64,000 bases of DNA from Kudoa neothunni. Taxonomy: Eukaryota > Cnidaria. The position numbers and the translations under genes are program-made. The notes below the pieces were generated by a model that saw only the letters and a program-made list of their open reading frames with translations, was not told where the DNA came from and did no database searches. Location of the stretch: positions 5,952,001-6,016,000 of the forward strand of contig OZ199840.1 in assembly GCA_964304625.1 (NCBI GenBank). The letters run 5' to 3'. Below are positions 47,916 to 60,335 of this stretch, piece by piece (within the stretch, counting starts at the first letter, position 1; every line of letters starts with the position of its first letter).

Positions 47916-48491
47916 ATGACTCCTGCAAAAGATGGTCAAATAAGATCATTTAATAGTGGAAAAAGGCTTGGTGATCCTCCGGCCGCTTTTTTTATTCCAG
48001 CTTCCTTAACTATATCCGATTATTTTGATTGTACATAATTGATATCTATTAGCCTCGTAACACACTCAATTTCCTATTCCAATAGGTAGATCACTCATTA
48101 TGGTGACTGATGGTCGATCCTATGTTGGAGAGATTATGTCTTGTGATGTCGCAGGAAACATTCTTGTAGATAATTGCACCGAACGAATTTTTGTTGGCGA
48201 TAAATACGCTGACGATGATTCGTCATTATCGATGGTGTTAAAAAGTGAAAATGTGGCCTTTATTGCTGAAATTGTATGTACTCGTGTTGGCAACGTATTT
48301 TGAGCTTATTGTTCTAGGGCAATGATGAACAAGTTTATTCATACCTCACTAAAGTCCCATTTCAAGAAATATTTGATCTACAAATGATTCAAGTTGAGCG
48401 GTTCAAAGTGGAAAATAGAAGAAGAAGAGTTAATGAATTTCATATTTCACCTGATCATCCTCTCAAATTCTTCATTTGTGATGATTCTTAA
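47916..48491 (+). CDS. LSM1: LSM1, mRNA-decapping Sm-like protein, three exons
   Basis: LSM1 is the defining subunit of the cytoplasmic Lsm1-7 ring, which binds oligoadenylated mRNA 3' ends and promotes decapping. Exons 47916-47970, 48086-48273 and 48318-48491 give 138 residues (human 133). Sm1 motif: SLIMVTDGRSYVGEI and NILVDN; then CTERIFVGDKY, matching the LSM1-specific ERIHVGKKYGD; Sm2: KSENVAFIAEI. The C-terminal extension VPFQEIFDLQMIQVERFKVE matches the LSM1 helix VSIEEILEEQRVEQQTKLEA, which separates it from LSM8 and NAA38. The N-terminus before the Sm fold is MTPAKDGQIRSFNSGKRLG. AATAAA follows 10 bases after the stop, implying a very short 3' UTR. Confidence 0.88.
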
Positions 48492-48500
48492 TAATTTAAC

Positions 48501-48506
48501 AATAAA
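48501..48506 (+). promoter_or_regulatory. AATAAA polyadenylation signal of LSM1
   Basis: Canonical hexamer 10 bases after the LSM1 stop codon. Confidence 0.55.
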
Positions 48507-49145
48507 AGCCATATTTTTTGTATGAGCTGTTTGTATCATTCGGAATGAGTGGATTTTTTCGCTATTAACAGCTAACCTTTTAAATGTTAACGTCGTTACT
48601 AGCATTTATCTCATCCTTATCTGATGTTTACATACCGGTTCTATAACAAAAAATAATCAGATATATTATTTCTTTAAATATTAGTATATACAATTTTAAT
48701 GATACAAATACAACAAATTAGGACCCCTTAAAGTGTTTTGGTAATCACGCGTGCGCCAAATATTGGTACTTTCATCGATTAACGGCTTGCTCGTAATGTG
48801 AGAATATTCTTTATTAATGCTTTATTGCACATCCAAAATCATTCAGAGTACAGATGCGACTAATATTTTCGTTGCCGCCTGATTAATCCTTAAAACTAGA
48901 TTCTAGGGGGATGGTGGAATTAATTATTTCTGTTTCGTCTATCGATTCTACTGGCACCAAAAATAAAAACTTGACTTTATAGATTTATTGAAATATGATG
49001 GTCATTACTGCATGCGTACAACTAACTTTAATAATATATCTTAATCAGGGTACTTATCAAAAATGTATAATAATTAAAAAATAATATTTGTATCCAATAT
49101 ATTTATGCATTGATGAAAATCAATAAACACAGAAATTGGTTTGTA
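48507..49145. other. Intergenic, nothing recognised
   Basis: AT-rich, with one GC-richer patch near 48750-48800 (ACGCGTGCGCC). Confidence 0.4.
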
Positions 49146-49440
49146 TTAACTCTTTCAAAACACAGATCTAATCTGTCTCCTTAACGTTCTAATGAGTCAA
49201 AACTTAGCAAAAAATATCGGACTCACGTTTTTATTTGATAAAATTATCTCAAACATAATTCAGCATTGACTGACAAAATATGAGGAAAATTCATAGAATA
49301 AATTTTGAATAAATGAGCGATTATTAAAGTTATAGTCTATATATGCCTGCGTGCATATTTATGTTGTTACATTTCCATGGAGTAGAATTGTATTTTATAG
49401 ATGTATTTCTGCGGTTTTAGTTTTGATATTTAACCTTCTG
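49146..49440 (+). repeat. R1 repeat, copy C (left part only)
   Basis: Starts at TTAACTCTTTCAAAACAC and is collinear with about 1010-1270: shared blocks TATTTGATAAAATTATCT and GAGGAAAATTCATA. It stops at a second TTAACCTTCTG end near 49430, which begins another TTAA-type terminus. Confidence 0.5.
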
Positions 49441-50583
49441 AACACTTTTGTGATCCAAAAGATCTAGGTTTTTTATTTTATGAATTCACTTTATAAATAT
49501 AGATATATCATTTTACTCAGTTTCAAAAATTTCTGTCGACTAAACTTGAAGAAGTAACCGGGACGTTTGTGTAATTAATCCATTATAATCTCCCTCGTGA
49601 CCGTTTGGGGGATGGATCGCAAGTAATCGTTGTATGACCTTTACAGAATAATCTTTAACTTTTGAGAAATATACAATTCAACCGAATTGGACCTAATGAT
49701 TCATATTTTTAGTACAAATATTTGATTTTATATTATAAAATATTGCTGAAGAACGTATTGTTACTCTGTGCGAATAATTCCAAGCTCCCCCGCGTTGCTT
49801 GCACAAAAATGAGTGAAATTGATGAGTGTCCCAATTAATTTCAATATTTGGGAAGTTAATTTGAGGAAAAATATTCGGGATAATCTGAAACATCTACTGA
49901 ATCGTTGCAACAAATACCATGAAAAAACCGCCAGGCGCTACTTCCGATTGGGTTCAGCACGTTAAAAGCGTGTTAGATTACTTTTCATCTTTTTCGCAAA
50001 CATAATTTGTTTAATAAATCATAAATATGTCAACGTTTTTCTATTTTTATATTAATAAAAATTATTCTGGGTTAATTTATTAAATAATCCAAATTGAACT
50101 AATAGTCAATGAAGAAAACCAGAAATATTTTTATAACTATAAATTTTTATCCTCATGTACAAATTTAGTAGTACTTGGATTTCCTTACAGGATTACATGT
50201 TGTTGTTTTAATCTGAGTGGATTCATTATTTAAACTATAATTGTTTGTCATTGTACGCAAATCAAAATTATTTTTATTATATTTAATGTTATTGATGTAA
50301 CTACGACAAATAGATAATGTTTACAATGTGGATGATATTTAAATATTTTAATATAGAAAACTGTGAGCTTAATTACTAAATAAAAATTGACTTTTTTTGA
50401 TGCATATATCTCTGAGAACCTAATATCAATGATCAAAATGATGATAAATAACATATACGCGATCCGATAGAATCTCGGAAGAATCTGACTAACAACAATG
50501 AGTAATAACAATATAATTAAATTTTATTTTCTTTCGATTAAATGAATTAATTAAAATCAATTTTTTATTGATTAATAATAAAA
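49441..50583. other. Intergenic up to the assembly gap
   Basis: No supported gene. Short frames at 49693-49893 (-) and 49919-50005 (+) lack family resemblance. Confidence 0.4.
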
Positions 50584-50783
50584 NNNNNNNNNNNNNNNNN
50601 NNNNNNNNNNNNNNNNNNNNNNNNNNNNNNNNNNNNNNNNNNNNNNNNNNNNNNNNNNNNNNNNNNNNNNNNNNNNNNNNNNNNNNNNNNNNNNNNNNNN
50701 NNNNNNNNNNNNNNNNNNNNNNNNNNNNNNNNNNNNNNNNNNNNNNNNNNNNNNNNNNNNNNNNNNNNNNNNNNNNNNNNNNN
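50584..50783. other. Assembly gap, 200 N
   Basis: Exactly 200 unknown bases, probably a gap of nominal length. An open frame running through it is an artefact. Confidence 0.98.
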
Positions 50784-51599
50784 ATCTGTTTATAATTTAA
50801 TTCCCAAAATTAAATTTAAAAGAAAAATTTATCGAAAATTAATTCAGAAGGAACACCTTTATAGATACACCATGACGATCGAGTTTTCCTTTAATTCTCA
50901 ACTTTTAAAGTTTTATAAATCTAAAAAAATGTTTATATCATTATTAATCAGTTAGATCATGGAAACATATGAAATTATAGAATCTGGTTTTTTTCTTATA
51001 AGAACAATCCATCTATTTGAAATGAAAATCCTCAATGTGATGCTAATCACAATGAAAATGACCACATCACGTATGTATTAAACGCGGACACATTTTAACT
51101 TAGGACCAAAATGGAATGAATGATTTCTACCCAGTGATGAATAGGATATCTAATATTATAAAGTACACTTAGAAATGTACTTTTACAACAACTTTTCCAA
51201 AAAATAAATGTTAATTAGTATGTTTTGATAAAAATGATTGATTTTTATATTTCATGCGCGCGCGATTAGATGGATATTGCGTATCCTTTTGTCATTCCCC
51301 AAAAAAGTGCGTAGTGACCACTGTTGACTGTATTATGAAGTAGGCTTATCCGATAGACATTGAAAATTAAAATTATATTCCATTGAATATGGAGGCAGCA
51401 AGTTAACAAATATTAGTGATTTTTAAATTTCTGTTGATTATATCATTGAGTCCAAAAACTAATTACTTAAAAATAACTAATGATAAATAATATTTTTAGA
51501 CTAACAGAGTAAACATAATTATGATAAAGTATACAATTTAAATTATCACACATAATACTGGATATAAATATAATTGAAAACAACTTTTAATTCAAGTTT
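50784..51599. other. Intergenic, with a Tigger-like terminal piece
   Basis: At about 51268-51350 the sequence GGATATTGCGTATCC and GTGACCACTGTTGACTGTA matches, partly inverted, the Tigger-like end at 4066. No gene. Confidence 0.4.
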
Positions 51600-52164
51600 T
51601 ATAACAGCTCCTAATTAATCTATCTTATTTTAAACAACGCGATGTAATACTGCATGGAAAAACACAAAATGATGGAAAACAGTGCATATTTCGTAAAAAA
51701 GTTATATCATATGTTTTTTAATGCTCTCCACAACATAGAAATAAGAAAAATGATGAACAGTCATCGTATTTTGAATAACTGGTATACAAATAATGAGAGA
51801 ACGACATGCTGATATCGATGTTGCGTATGCGGACCACATCGCATGTGTAATGTTTCGTTATTTATTCATTGTTTACTTTATAGAATTTCCGTAAATTTTG
51901 TGAAACGACATGTATGAATATTGTAAATAATTTTATGGAAGAAAAATGTGGGGTAAATTTCTACCCCAATTTTATTTGGAAGGTGTTTTTACATTAACTT
52001 TTTTGATATATCGCAAAAAAATTTCAATTTATTTTTCTGAAAGCTTTTATAAAGATAAAAGATTACAAAAACTGGAGAAAAGTTATATTTCATGAATACG
52101 CTATAATATTGTAGGCAAGATTTACTTGGGGTAGAAATCTGCCCTATTTTACTTAGAAGGTTAA
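51600..52164 (+). mobile_element. R1 TTAA-type repeat, copy D (uninterrupted right part)
   Basis: Collinear with 1310-1660 and 26900-27410 plus 28022-28080. It has two GGGGTA...TACCCC palindromes (about 51957 and 52134) and ends CTTAGAAGGTTAA. At 52104-52117 it carries the site ACGCTATAATATTG without the hAT insertion present in copy B. Confidence 0.6.
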
Positions 52165-53403
52165 TGTCAATTTCACAAGATTATTCCCCTTGAACAAGTT
52201 AAAATAGCAAAATAATTAAAGATTAGTTTTTCAACAGTTTTCAGAGCTATATCATAAAAGCATCAAATTTTCGTCATTATCATTAAAAAATATTTTAATA
52301 CCTGTAGATAAAATTTTTTCCTTTTCCAAGTTTTAATATATTTTATGCAAATAAACCCCTACAAGATAAGCCTCCAACTAAACGTTTTAGAATTTATAAG
52401 CTCAACAATTGGCTTCATAATGTTAAAAAAATTAGTTATTTTTTATTTAGGGAAATCATATAATAAAATCTAAACTATTATTATTTTGTACTAATCTGTT
52501 TTTCAACAAGTATTATTTGTAACTAGCCACAATAAGAATTGATAGATATTGAATATACAGTTCTAGAATGTGTAATATAAATCCTGGCCATGTTAATATC
52601 GAAACATAATATTTCTATATATAAATTCAAATACAGGTTTTGATAAGATTTTATGGTAAAAAACTCATTTATAATGTAGAATTATTTGATTCATTTAAGC
52701 TTTTACAAATACTAATAGAATAACTCCAAATTCCATCATATATCACTCAAAGAGATTTCAAAATGTGGTAACTTCAGGGGATATTTATACATAGATACAA
52801 AATCTGGAGGACTTCAATTTAAAAAAAAGTCATTTTGCCGAAATAAATCGAGGAAAATTTCCATATCTATACCGAAATAGAGGAACAGGGAGAAGAAACT
52901 CTGAGACAACTCGTCTTTGCTTTTTATCCTGGATTTGTGGATATATTATTTCTTTTAATCAATAATATAAATTAATAAAAGATACTAAACAAAATCGTTT
53001 CAAAAATCTAAACGCTCGCAACTGATGATACTAATTGTAAGCGATGAAACTCATCCGTCCAATTCATTCTGATATTGTAAAACATCAACCTTATACGTCA
53101 AAAGTAACAGCGGCAAATATTTAACATCAATAACAATTGTGTCTAGTCAAATAATTTATTGTTTTGGTTAGTTTTAAATTAAATATTTTGTTTTGCAAAT
53201 GAAACTTGGTATCTACATTGACTCATACACGCACAGATATAGGATAAAATACATTTATATCTTATTGAGTCTATTCTATTAATATTCATTAGATATAATC
53301 GAATCTATTAAAGGTCGATAAATGCATAATTTTCCGAAATATCTCGTGTGTTTCTATAACGGGGATGGTTTGCAGTATCCAAAGACCGTAAGCAGCTGTC
53401 GGT

Positions 53404-53432
53404 ATAATAATAATAATAATAATAATAATAAA
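53404..53432 (+). repeat. (AAT)n microsatellite
   Basis: About nine perfect trinucleotide units. Confidence 0.9.
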
Positions 53433-53434
53433 CG

Positions 53435-53668
53435 TGGTTATTTGCATGATTAATAATACTTAGGTGCCATTAGTTTTGACGATATTGAATTATTTCTGGT
53501 CCATAAAAGCGAAGCGCCCGGTTAGAAATATTTAAACATAACAAATTAAAAAATCAACTTTCTACATGAACTGTACGTAGGAGTTGATGGGATTAAACAC
53601 TCCATCGCGCAAGCGCACACTCCGTTTAGGATTAAAACAGTCCATGCAAATAATCTCTTGCTCATATT
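53435..53668 (-). repeat. Mutator-related short repeat, copy 2 (inverted)
   Basis: Reverse complement starts ATTTGCATGGACTGTTTTAA followed by TCCTAAAC and ends with the CAAAACTAATGGCACCT block, matching 18172-18372. Confidence 0.5.
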
Positions 53669-53812
53669 AATATGGAAAATGTTAACCGAGCCCTCACGAC
53701 ACAAGCTGGGAAAATAGTTGTTTTACAAATAGGTTTTTATTCAGGTGGATGTGACTCATTATAACATATTTATCTAAGTGGATTTAGTGGTTCTAGATAT
53801 ATTAAGTTATTA

Positions 53813-54563
53813 ATGGCTGCCTATTTGAAGATTGGGAAATTACTTCAGTCAAAAACCGTTTTTTTCTGTTGTGATGTCCAAACAACATTTTCAGCGATTA
53901 TTGATAGGAATCCGAGATTTTTGATAAATGCGGAAAAAATGGTAATCAACACTTCAAATTAAATTGTATAGATCAGTTTGTTTTTATTAGATAAAAGCTC
54001 ATCAAATACTAAATATACCTCTTGTTTTGACTGAACAGGTGAGAATAAGTTGATGATGAAAATTGAAATAGTTATTAAATTTGTGTTAGAATCCAGACAA
54101 GTTGGGACCAACTTTGCTTGAATTGCACTCCAGCAAAAGTCACACATTTTCCAAAACTTTATTCTCTATGTGCACTGATGAGGTGTTGAGTCATATGAAA
54201 GTGGAATTGCCTCATGTAGATTCAATAGTTATATTCGGATTGGAAGTAAATATGTCCGATTTCCACACGAAGAATCTAAAATTAACCTAGGCTCATATTT
54301 GTGTTCAACAAACAGTTTTGGATTTATTGGAAAATGATTTCAAGGTTCATGTTATCGTTGATGCTATTTTGTCGAGGGACACCAACGATAAAGAGGTTGC
54401 AATAAATGTAACGTTGTGTGCTGCCTCGGCTCGAGATGACTATTACTTTTAGCGTATGAGGGATGCTGGTGCTCATATAACCACCGTAGAATCGATGTTA
54501 TTTACCCTGCTCAAAGATTACAATCATCCCCACTTCAAGCAGATACAAAGTCTGATACTATAA
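53813..54563 (+). CDS. ISOC1: Isochorismatase domain-containing protein (ISOC1/ISOC2 type), five exons
   Basis: Cysteine hydrolase-like protein of the isochorismatase superfamily; the physiological substrate of the animal ISOC proteins is not established. ATG at 53813, TAA at 54561-54563, four introns of 45-57 nt, all in frame, about 183 residues. Landmarks in order: FFCCDVQTTF with the catalytic Asp, LVLTEQNPDKLGPTLLEL, SKTLFSMC with the catalytic Lys, VIFGLEAHICVQQTVLDLLE with the nucleophile Cys, VHVIVDAILSRDTNDKERM, AHITTVESMLFTLLKDYNHP and FKQIQSLIL at the end. These match both human ISOC1 and ISOC2; CVQQT and FCCDVQ lean to ISOC1. It lacks the N-terminal extension of ISOC1 and stops directly after the domain. 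The triad is intact. Confidence 0.9.
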
Positions 54564-55157
54564 CTTTAGCAAAACCGATTATGGTTTAGTGCATTTTCAT
54601 TTTCATTTGAACTATGAACGCATGTTTACACAACTACTCATTTTTCCTGATTTTTTAACTCCAATCGGTGTATAACAATAAAATTAAGTTGTATACATTT
54701 TGCTGAATACTTAGAACAAGGTTTCTTCCATTCTTCTGATGGGCCATGTACCGTTTGTTTTTCGTTAACTTTGAATTCCGAATCTCAGTTAATAATAGGA
54801 TAAAAAATAAGCAGGCCAAGATTCAGCTTCGGCAAAGGAGCTTTTATGTAACTTATCTCATTTTTAAGATGTCCAGATTTTTGGTGTCCATATAACGTCA
54901 AAATATTCAATTATATCGGAAACGTTTCGTGCTTGGTTTAATCCTAATAAATGGTCTCACCCATTCCATGTCAAACAAAATGGTCACATGATTTATTTTT
55001 GTGTCATATTTAGCAATTAAATATTATACATCTATCTATATAGTTTAACAATAATTTTACTAATGTTTAAAGATTTATATTATTGCGTGATATATATGTA
55101 GAAAAATGGGAAACAAATTGTACAATTAAGGGAGACTAATTTGGGATTATTTATCGT
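54564..55157. other. Intergenic, 3' of the isochorismatase-like gene
   Basis: An AATAAA at 54677-54682 is a plausible polyadenylation signal for it. Nothing else recognised. Confidence 0.45.
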
Positions 55158-55161
55158 TTAA

Positions 55162-56383
55162 CCCTTACAGAACGGTGTTCGGAAAATGTACGTATGTTCC
55201 GGTGTGGGGTCGGTGCGGACCCCAGCGGTTAGTTCATTATTTAAGCGAAATTGTTATAATAACTACCATTTTACATGATTAATATATTATAAAGATAAGG
55301 AAACAATTATTAGTTGGTTTAAATTATCTATATATTTTTGTAAAAGAGGGATAGATTAGCAGAATTTTCTACTGAAGGTGAAGCTTCACAAAATGACTGT
55401 GACACTCTCGCACGGCACCGATAGGCAGTATAAAATAGCTTTTCCACGACAATGATTAAGACATTCAGTAGCATTGTTTGTATTAAAGAATATTTAAAGG
55501 ACCAACTAGCCACGCCAAGCCGCGTTTTTCCAGTAACTCTCGTTTATCTTATAGCGCGGAGGATTATAATGATAACAAAATATTGCATTGATTTTATTTT
55601 ACATACCAATGACAGAATTACTCATTCGCTATAAAATAAAAAAGTTAAATCTAAACTTGTAAGTTTAAATTAATCATCGATGCATGTAAAGTCCTCAAAA
55701 ATTGATATCCATATCTACATAGTACATTTATTTTATCTGAGTATTTTTTCACTTAGAAGACATTTTTATTTCTATGTGATTTTAAAATTAAAAAATAATA
55801 CGGAATATATTAGCTCGATGTTTTTTGGATAGTTTCATCAAAAGTCAATTAAAAAAAATATAATAAATAAAGTAATAAACAGCGGTGAATATTTCGGAAT
55901 TAAAATTATGATATGAAGTAGATATTGATCACCGAAACATTTATTAATTAAAAAAAGCAATAACTAATAATTTACTTATATTGTACACAAACAACGTGGA
56001 TTTAAATTTAAACCTCGAATCCTTCAATAATCTATGGGTATATAAATCGGTATTTGTCGGGCGACGATGTAAAATGATGGAAATACAATTATATTGATTT
56101 AAAATATAATTAAAACACATATTTAATGAAGTTTCATTAATTATTTTATTTTGTATATTAATCTCAATTAATAAGCTAACTAAATAATCCCTTTATCAAA
56201 AACATGCACGAAAGAAGTAAGTTTATTTCGATTAATTTTAAATATAAAAAAACTTAAAAGATAAATAAACTAACTTGATACCTCTTTTTAGAATTCATGG
56301 GATTAAAACATTTTTTCGTTTATAAAACAAAGAGAAAACACAAAAATTGGGGTCCGCATGGACCCCACACCGTCCCGCGAAGA
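55162..56383. mobile_element. piggyBac-like element flanked by TTAA
   Basis: TTAA at 55158-55161 and 56384-56387. The left end is CCCTTACAGAACGGTG; the right end reversed is TCTTCGCGGGACGGTG; both run on into GTGGGGTC...GGACCCC palindromes (55203-55225 and 56349-56366). Length 1,222 bp. A minus-strand frame at 55328-55513 has a few cysteines but is not convincingly transposase. Confidence 0.72.
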
Positions 56384-56387
56384 TTAA

Positions 56388-57056
56388 ATAGAGTTTGCAG
56401 CTGTTGATGCTTATTTATAAAAAATTCGACGTTTATTTTTTGTTAATTTATCGACGAGCATGCACATGTTGCTAACGTCATGAATTCGAATGAATTTTGA
56501 ATAAATCACCATAGAATGGTGCAGTTACAATTTTCCATTATAATATAATATTGAGAGAATTCTAAAGCGCTCATCTGATAGACTCGTTCTATCTTTAATG
56601 CTTTTATTTCGGAAAATTCCTATCGACCCATATAAATGATAATGGAATTGCAGTTATGTTTTGGCAGATTTTTGACAAGGTCGGAAATGAGTTATCATAT
56701 GATTTCCAGAAATTATTCGAATCGGATGCGTTATCTCTTTTGGATCATTTCAATATATGGTGAGATACCCAATAGTTTGATGTCGTTCATATTGCTTATT
56801 CGAGAGGAATCCAGATGTCTTGTAACGTTTGAAAAGGTCACAAGATGTAAATCAACCCGATTTTTTTTAATTAGTTCGAACATCTCATGAACCAACATTT
56901 AAACAAATCTTTCCATGTTTTCTAAAACATTTTCCTTTTATGAATAGGAAAATTGTGATGAAACTTTTGTAGTTATTCAATATTTCCACAATTGAAATAT
57001 TATAATTCCAATTCATCCGATCATACGATCATACACATATGAAATATCGTATAGAC
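56388..57056. other. Intergenic, nothing secure
   Basis: Two overlapping short frames on opposite strands (84 codons + at 56636; 50 codons - at 56731-56883) were seen. Neither shows a known family. Confidence 0.4.
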
Positions 57057-57653
57057 CAGGGGTCGGTAACACTATTAGGTTGCCGTGTCGGATAGTCAGG
57101 CCAAACTCGAAGGCGTGACAGAATATATTTAAATCCTTTAGATGTAATGAATTTTTCACAATGAAATTGAAAATTGGATTAGTAAATTTACATTATGCAA
57201 TTTAAAAGAATTTATTTTTATTTTAACGAGAAAAAGAAATATAATGAACGTGAAAATTCGATATTGTATATGAGGGAATTACTGGTTTTATACAATTTTT
57301 TGTTTCAAAATTTACCTGATATTATTGATGCTGAAGTTAAACGTTTATATATTTAAATTATGGTTTGAAATCGTAAAGAACAATAATTATACGCTTCTGT
57401 TAGTTACAATAAAACTAATATCATACAATCGGTAAAAAAAGTAAGGAATTTGTTTGGGCTAAAATTTTAATCTTTTTTTAACACTTATATTTAGAAAAGG
57501 GGATACTACTTAATTAACATAGTTCACATTGCTATTAAGCTTATTTATGCGCTGAAGAGATCGACATTAAAAATTGGGGAAATTATACAAGTACCATCAA
57601 AAAATAACTTTATCATTGACACCCCCTCGCGAGCCAGTCGTTACCGACCTTTG
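57057..57653 (-). mobile_element. hAT-type non-autonomous element with 8-bp target duplication
   Basis: Ends CAGGGGTCGGTAAC and, reversed, CAAAGGTCGGTAACGA. Direct repeats GTATAGAC (57049-57056) and GTATAGAT (57654-57661). 597 bp, inverted relative to the copy at 27422-28021, with which it shares GTGTCAATGATAAAGTTA and most of its length. Non-coding. Confidence 0.82.
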
Positions 57654-57661
57654 GTATAGAT

Positions 57662-59815
57662 CTTTAGATTCAATCGATGTAGTAAAGACAAACTTCGGAG
57701 CTAAAGAAATTGGAATGAATCACACATAAACGTGCGAATCATTTAATGATCCTTTCGATAGGATAATAATTTCAACAAAATTTGAAATAGATTCCTGTTG
57801 GGAACTCAAAAGAAACTCTAAAGTTTATTGGAAATATTCATTGCAACATTGTATGCAATTGAGAAAACTGTACCAACGTATATCAAGTATTTGTGGGATT
57901 TCGTATAGTAAATTCATTCTATTTTTATAAAGAATTTTTAGATATATATTCTTAGTTAACATATTTTACGCAGAAGAGAGGAAAATTTCATGCCAAATTG
58001 TTTGACGTACTCAAACACCGCAAGGTGGACTTTTAATCGTTAAATGAATCATGTGTGAAAAACCAGGGACCCTGATTACATGACTATACATGACTGATAA
58101 ATTTTTATAATACTTTTCCATTTAGGCGACAGAACATGAAACAACATTCTTGAAATTTTTTCCATAAATCACATACGTTTGAAGGGTTTCCGAAATTTCG
58201 TTTGCAATAATTATTTAATTATTTTTGAGAAGAGTTTTGGAATTCAGCATAAGTGTTCTTTTCATGTCTCCTTCATTATCATAAAATTTCGCAAAAATAT
58301 TCAATAATGGTCTGTTTTTTAAATCTAGAATTTCATTGATAACGAGTGTAAAATTTATTCTTTACAATTGATCTCATTTTATGTTCATTTTGCCGAATGA
58401 TCATCGGAAACTATTTATCGAAGACCAACAATATTTTGAAAAAAAATTGCGCCAACTCTTTTTCTTATAAATTGGCGATAACGGAAGACCGCTTAAAATA
58501 ATAATAGAAACCAAATCTTTCTCAATTTGGTCATTTTTCCATCTTTAAGAAACGCAACTGACAGAGAACTGTCTTGAAATGTTAATTGTTAAAGAAATAT
58601 GCCAATAAATTCTAATTTACTCTATGGATGGTTTCACTTTGAAATACTTACAGACCAGTCCATTTTTCTTGTTGTCTAGGTCGAACTATTAAATAAAGAA
58701 ACTCTCAAGTTCTCCAATATTCCTATCCGTTTCAAATGATTTCTAAAGATTTCGAGTGTTCCCGGGAAATAAACGTCGAAACTTACAAAAATTCGACGAC
58801 CCTAAGTATTATTGAATATTATTAGTCGGCGGATGGACAAATTATATCATTTAAATTTTAGACAAAAAAAGAAATTAAATCATTGTTTCCATCTAAAATC
58901 AGAAAATAATGGTTAAAAGTTTTCACCAGAAATAGTGGAAACGGAATAATTCATTATTCCTCTTTTGAAGGTGATCTGTCAATGAACCCTCCACAGGCAT
59001 CGGAATAAATTAATCTAATAAAGTGATAAAATTGTGAGACATTTTAAATGATATTAATCATCATTTTTGATTATAATGATCCCTACATTTTCCTTTATAC
59101 CAAAAGCTTCTTATGTATAGTTATTTTTTCAACTTCTACTATCGCAAGACATAGAATATCATATCGTCTTGTTACAGACGATTAAGTTTTATAAAAACAA
59201 AAAATAAGAAATCATGATATGAGGAATTATTTATTGGATGATAAAAAATTAAATTATTTGAGTTTTTTTAGATGGATGTATCGTCTTCGTATCATCCACG
59301 TATAATTCTGTTTTTGTATTAACTTCGTCATCAAGATATGCCAACACCAAACGAATACTATCTCAGTTAGCCATTATAACACTGTTAAATGCATAAAATA
59401 AATATGGGTTCTTTGTATTTGTTCGATATGTTGATCTCTCTATATCGATTGTACTATAAATCAAATAAATTGTATATTAGAATTTTCTTAGCTCGCTAAA
59501 TCTCTCTCTTGAATAATTAACTATTTACTAAATACAAGGTATCTATATCGGCCCTAAATAAATAATTTTAATAGTTAAAGAGTAACCTATAAATGAAAGA
59601 AAGTATCTACTCTTTGCTGGACAAAATATTGAACTCACGACAAAGAGGGAAGGGCGGTCAATATCTACGACGGCAATCAGTAGTTGAGTTAGTCACCTTT
59701 ACAAAAAGATACAAATTAAATTAATAGGAAATATCTTTTATTTATCAGTTTTGTGATTAATTTCATTTTTTGTCAATTCACCGTCTTTACGCCCATATTC
59801 CCCGCTCATGCACGC
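57662..59815. other. Intergenic 2.1 kb, degraded sequence
   Basis: No intact gene. On the minus strand short protein-like stretches occur around 58700-58810 but are interrupted everywhere and match nothing I know; this may be an old transposase remnant. Confidence 0.35.
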
Positions 59816-59819
59816 ACGC

Positions 59820-60335
59820 TATAGCGGAGGACACATAGCCCAGTGGTGGTGTGACTAGACTCCATAACCGGAGGTACAGCGTTCTATCCCTGCTGTTGAT
59901 CAGTCTACTATTCCCGTACGAGCGTGTCTCTATCCCGTAATGGGAATGGGATCTGTTGTTAGAGTGCGATTGCACTTGGGTGTAATTTCACCTGCAATTA
60001 AAGTTCGATCTAGCGGAGGAAGCTGAATTAGACGTTTCAATAGTGGGGGATGCACAAGCAAACTTAAAATCCTCGTGGAGTCCGTCAAATCCATTATGGG
60101 TAGGATTTGGGGTGGCGGTTGCCTTCGAAACGAGGATGTTTAATGGATTAAACTACCACACTACCTCAGAAAGATAATGGGCGAGGAGCACAAGTTACTC
60201 GTCCCGTGGTGCTTAAACAGCGTTAATGGGGATGGTCTAACCATCCATAACTCTACGACTTAACATGTTGCGTCAGAGGTTTCACAATAATGCCTTGTGA
60301 TATCATGCTTCTATTATTTCACCTGCAATACTTTT
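59820..60335 (+). repeat. SINE-like element with a tRNA-like head
   Basis: The GC content rises sharply compared with the surroundings. The start has a tRNA-like A box (TAGCCCAGTGGTGG), an anticodon-arm-like CTCC...GGAG hairpin and a B box-like GCGTTCTATCCC, as in tRNA-derived SINEs. A roughly 430-base body follows with segments such as AAATCCATTATGGGTAGG. No open reading frame fits and only one copy is present in the window, so the class is inferred from the head only. A LINE 3' end or foreign DNA is an alternative. Confidence 0.4.

Larger units (their letters stand above)
52165..53812. other. Intergenic, with an inverted Mutator-related repeat
   Basis: No gene. (AAT)n at 53404-53432, then at about 53435-53668 the reverse-complement copy of the repeat at 18172-18372. 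Confidence 0.45.

Noticed and set aside
47916-48491. Assignment of the LSM gene as LSM8 or NAA38
   Set aside because: The ERIFVGDKY motif after the Sm1 strand and the C-terminal helix beginning VPFQEIF match LSM1, and the length fits LSM1 better.
50568-50795. Open frame running through the N gap
   Set aside because: The frame is open only because N is read as unknown; it contains no sequence information.
56636-56890. Short frames on both strands that look somewhat protein-like
   Set aside because: Neither extends through plausible introns nor resembles a known family; kept only as a note.
58130-58990. Possible minus-strand transposase or zinc-finger remnant
   Set aside because: Stops in all frames at short distance and no recognisable catalytic or zinc motif; cannot be assigned.
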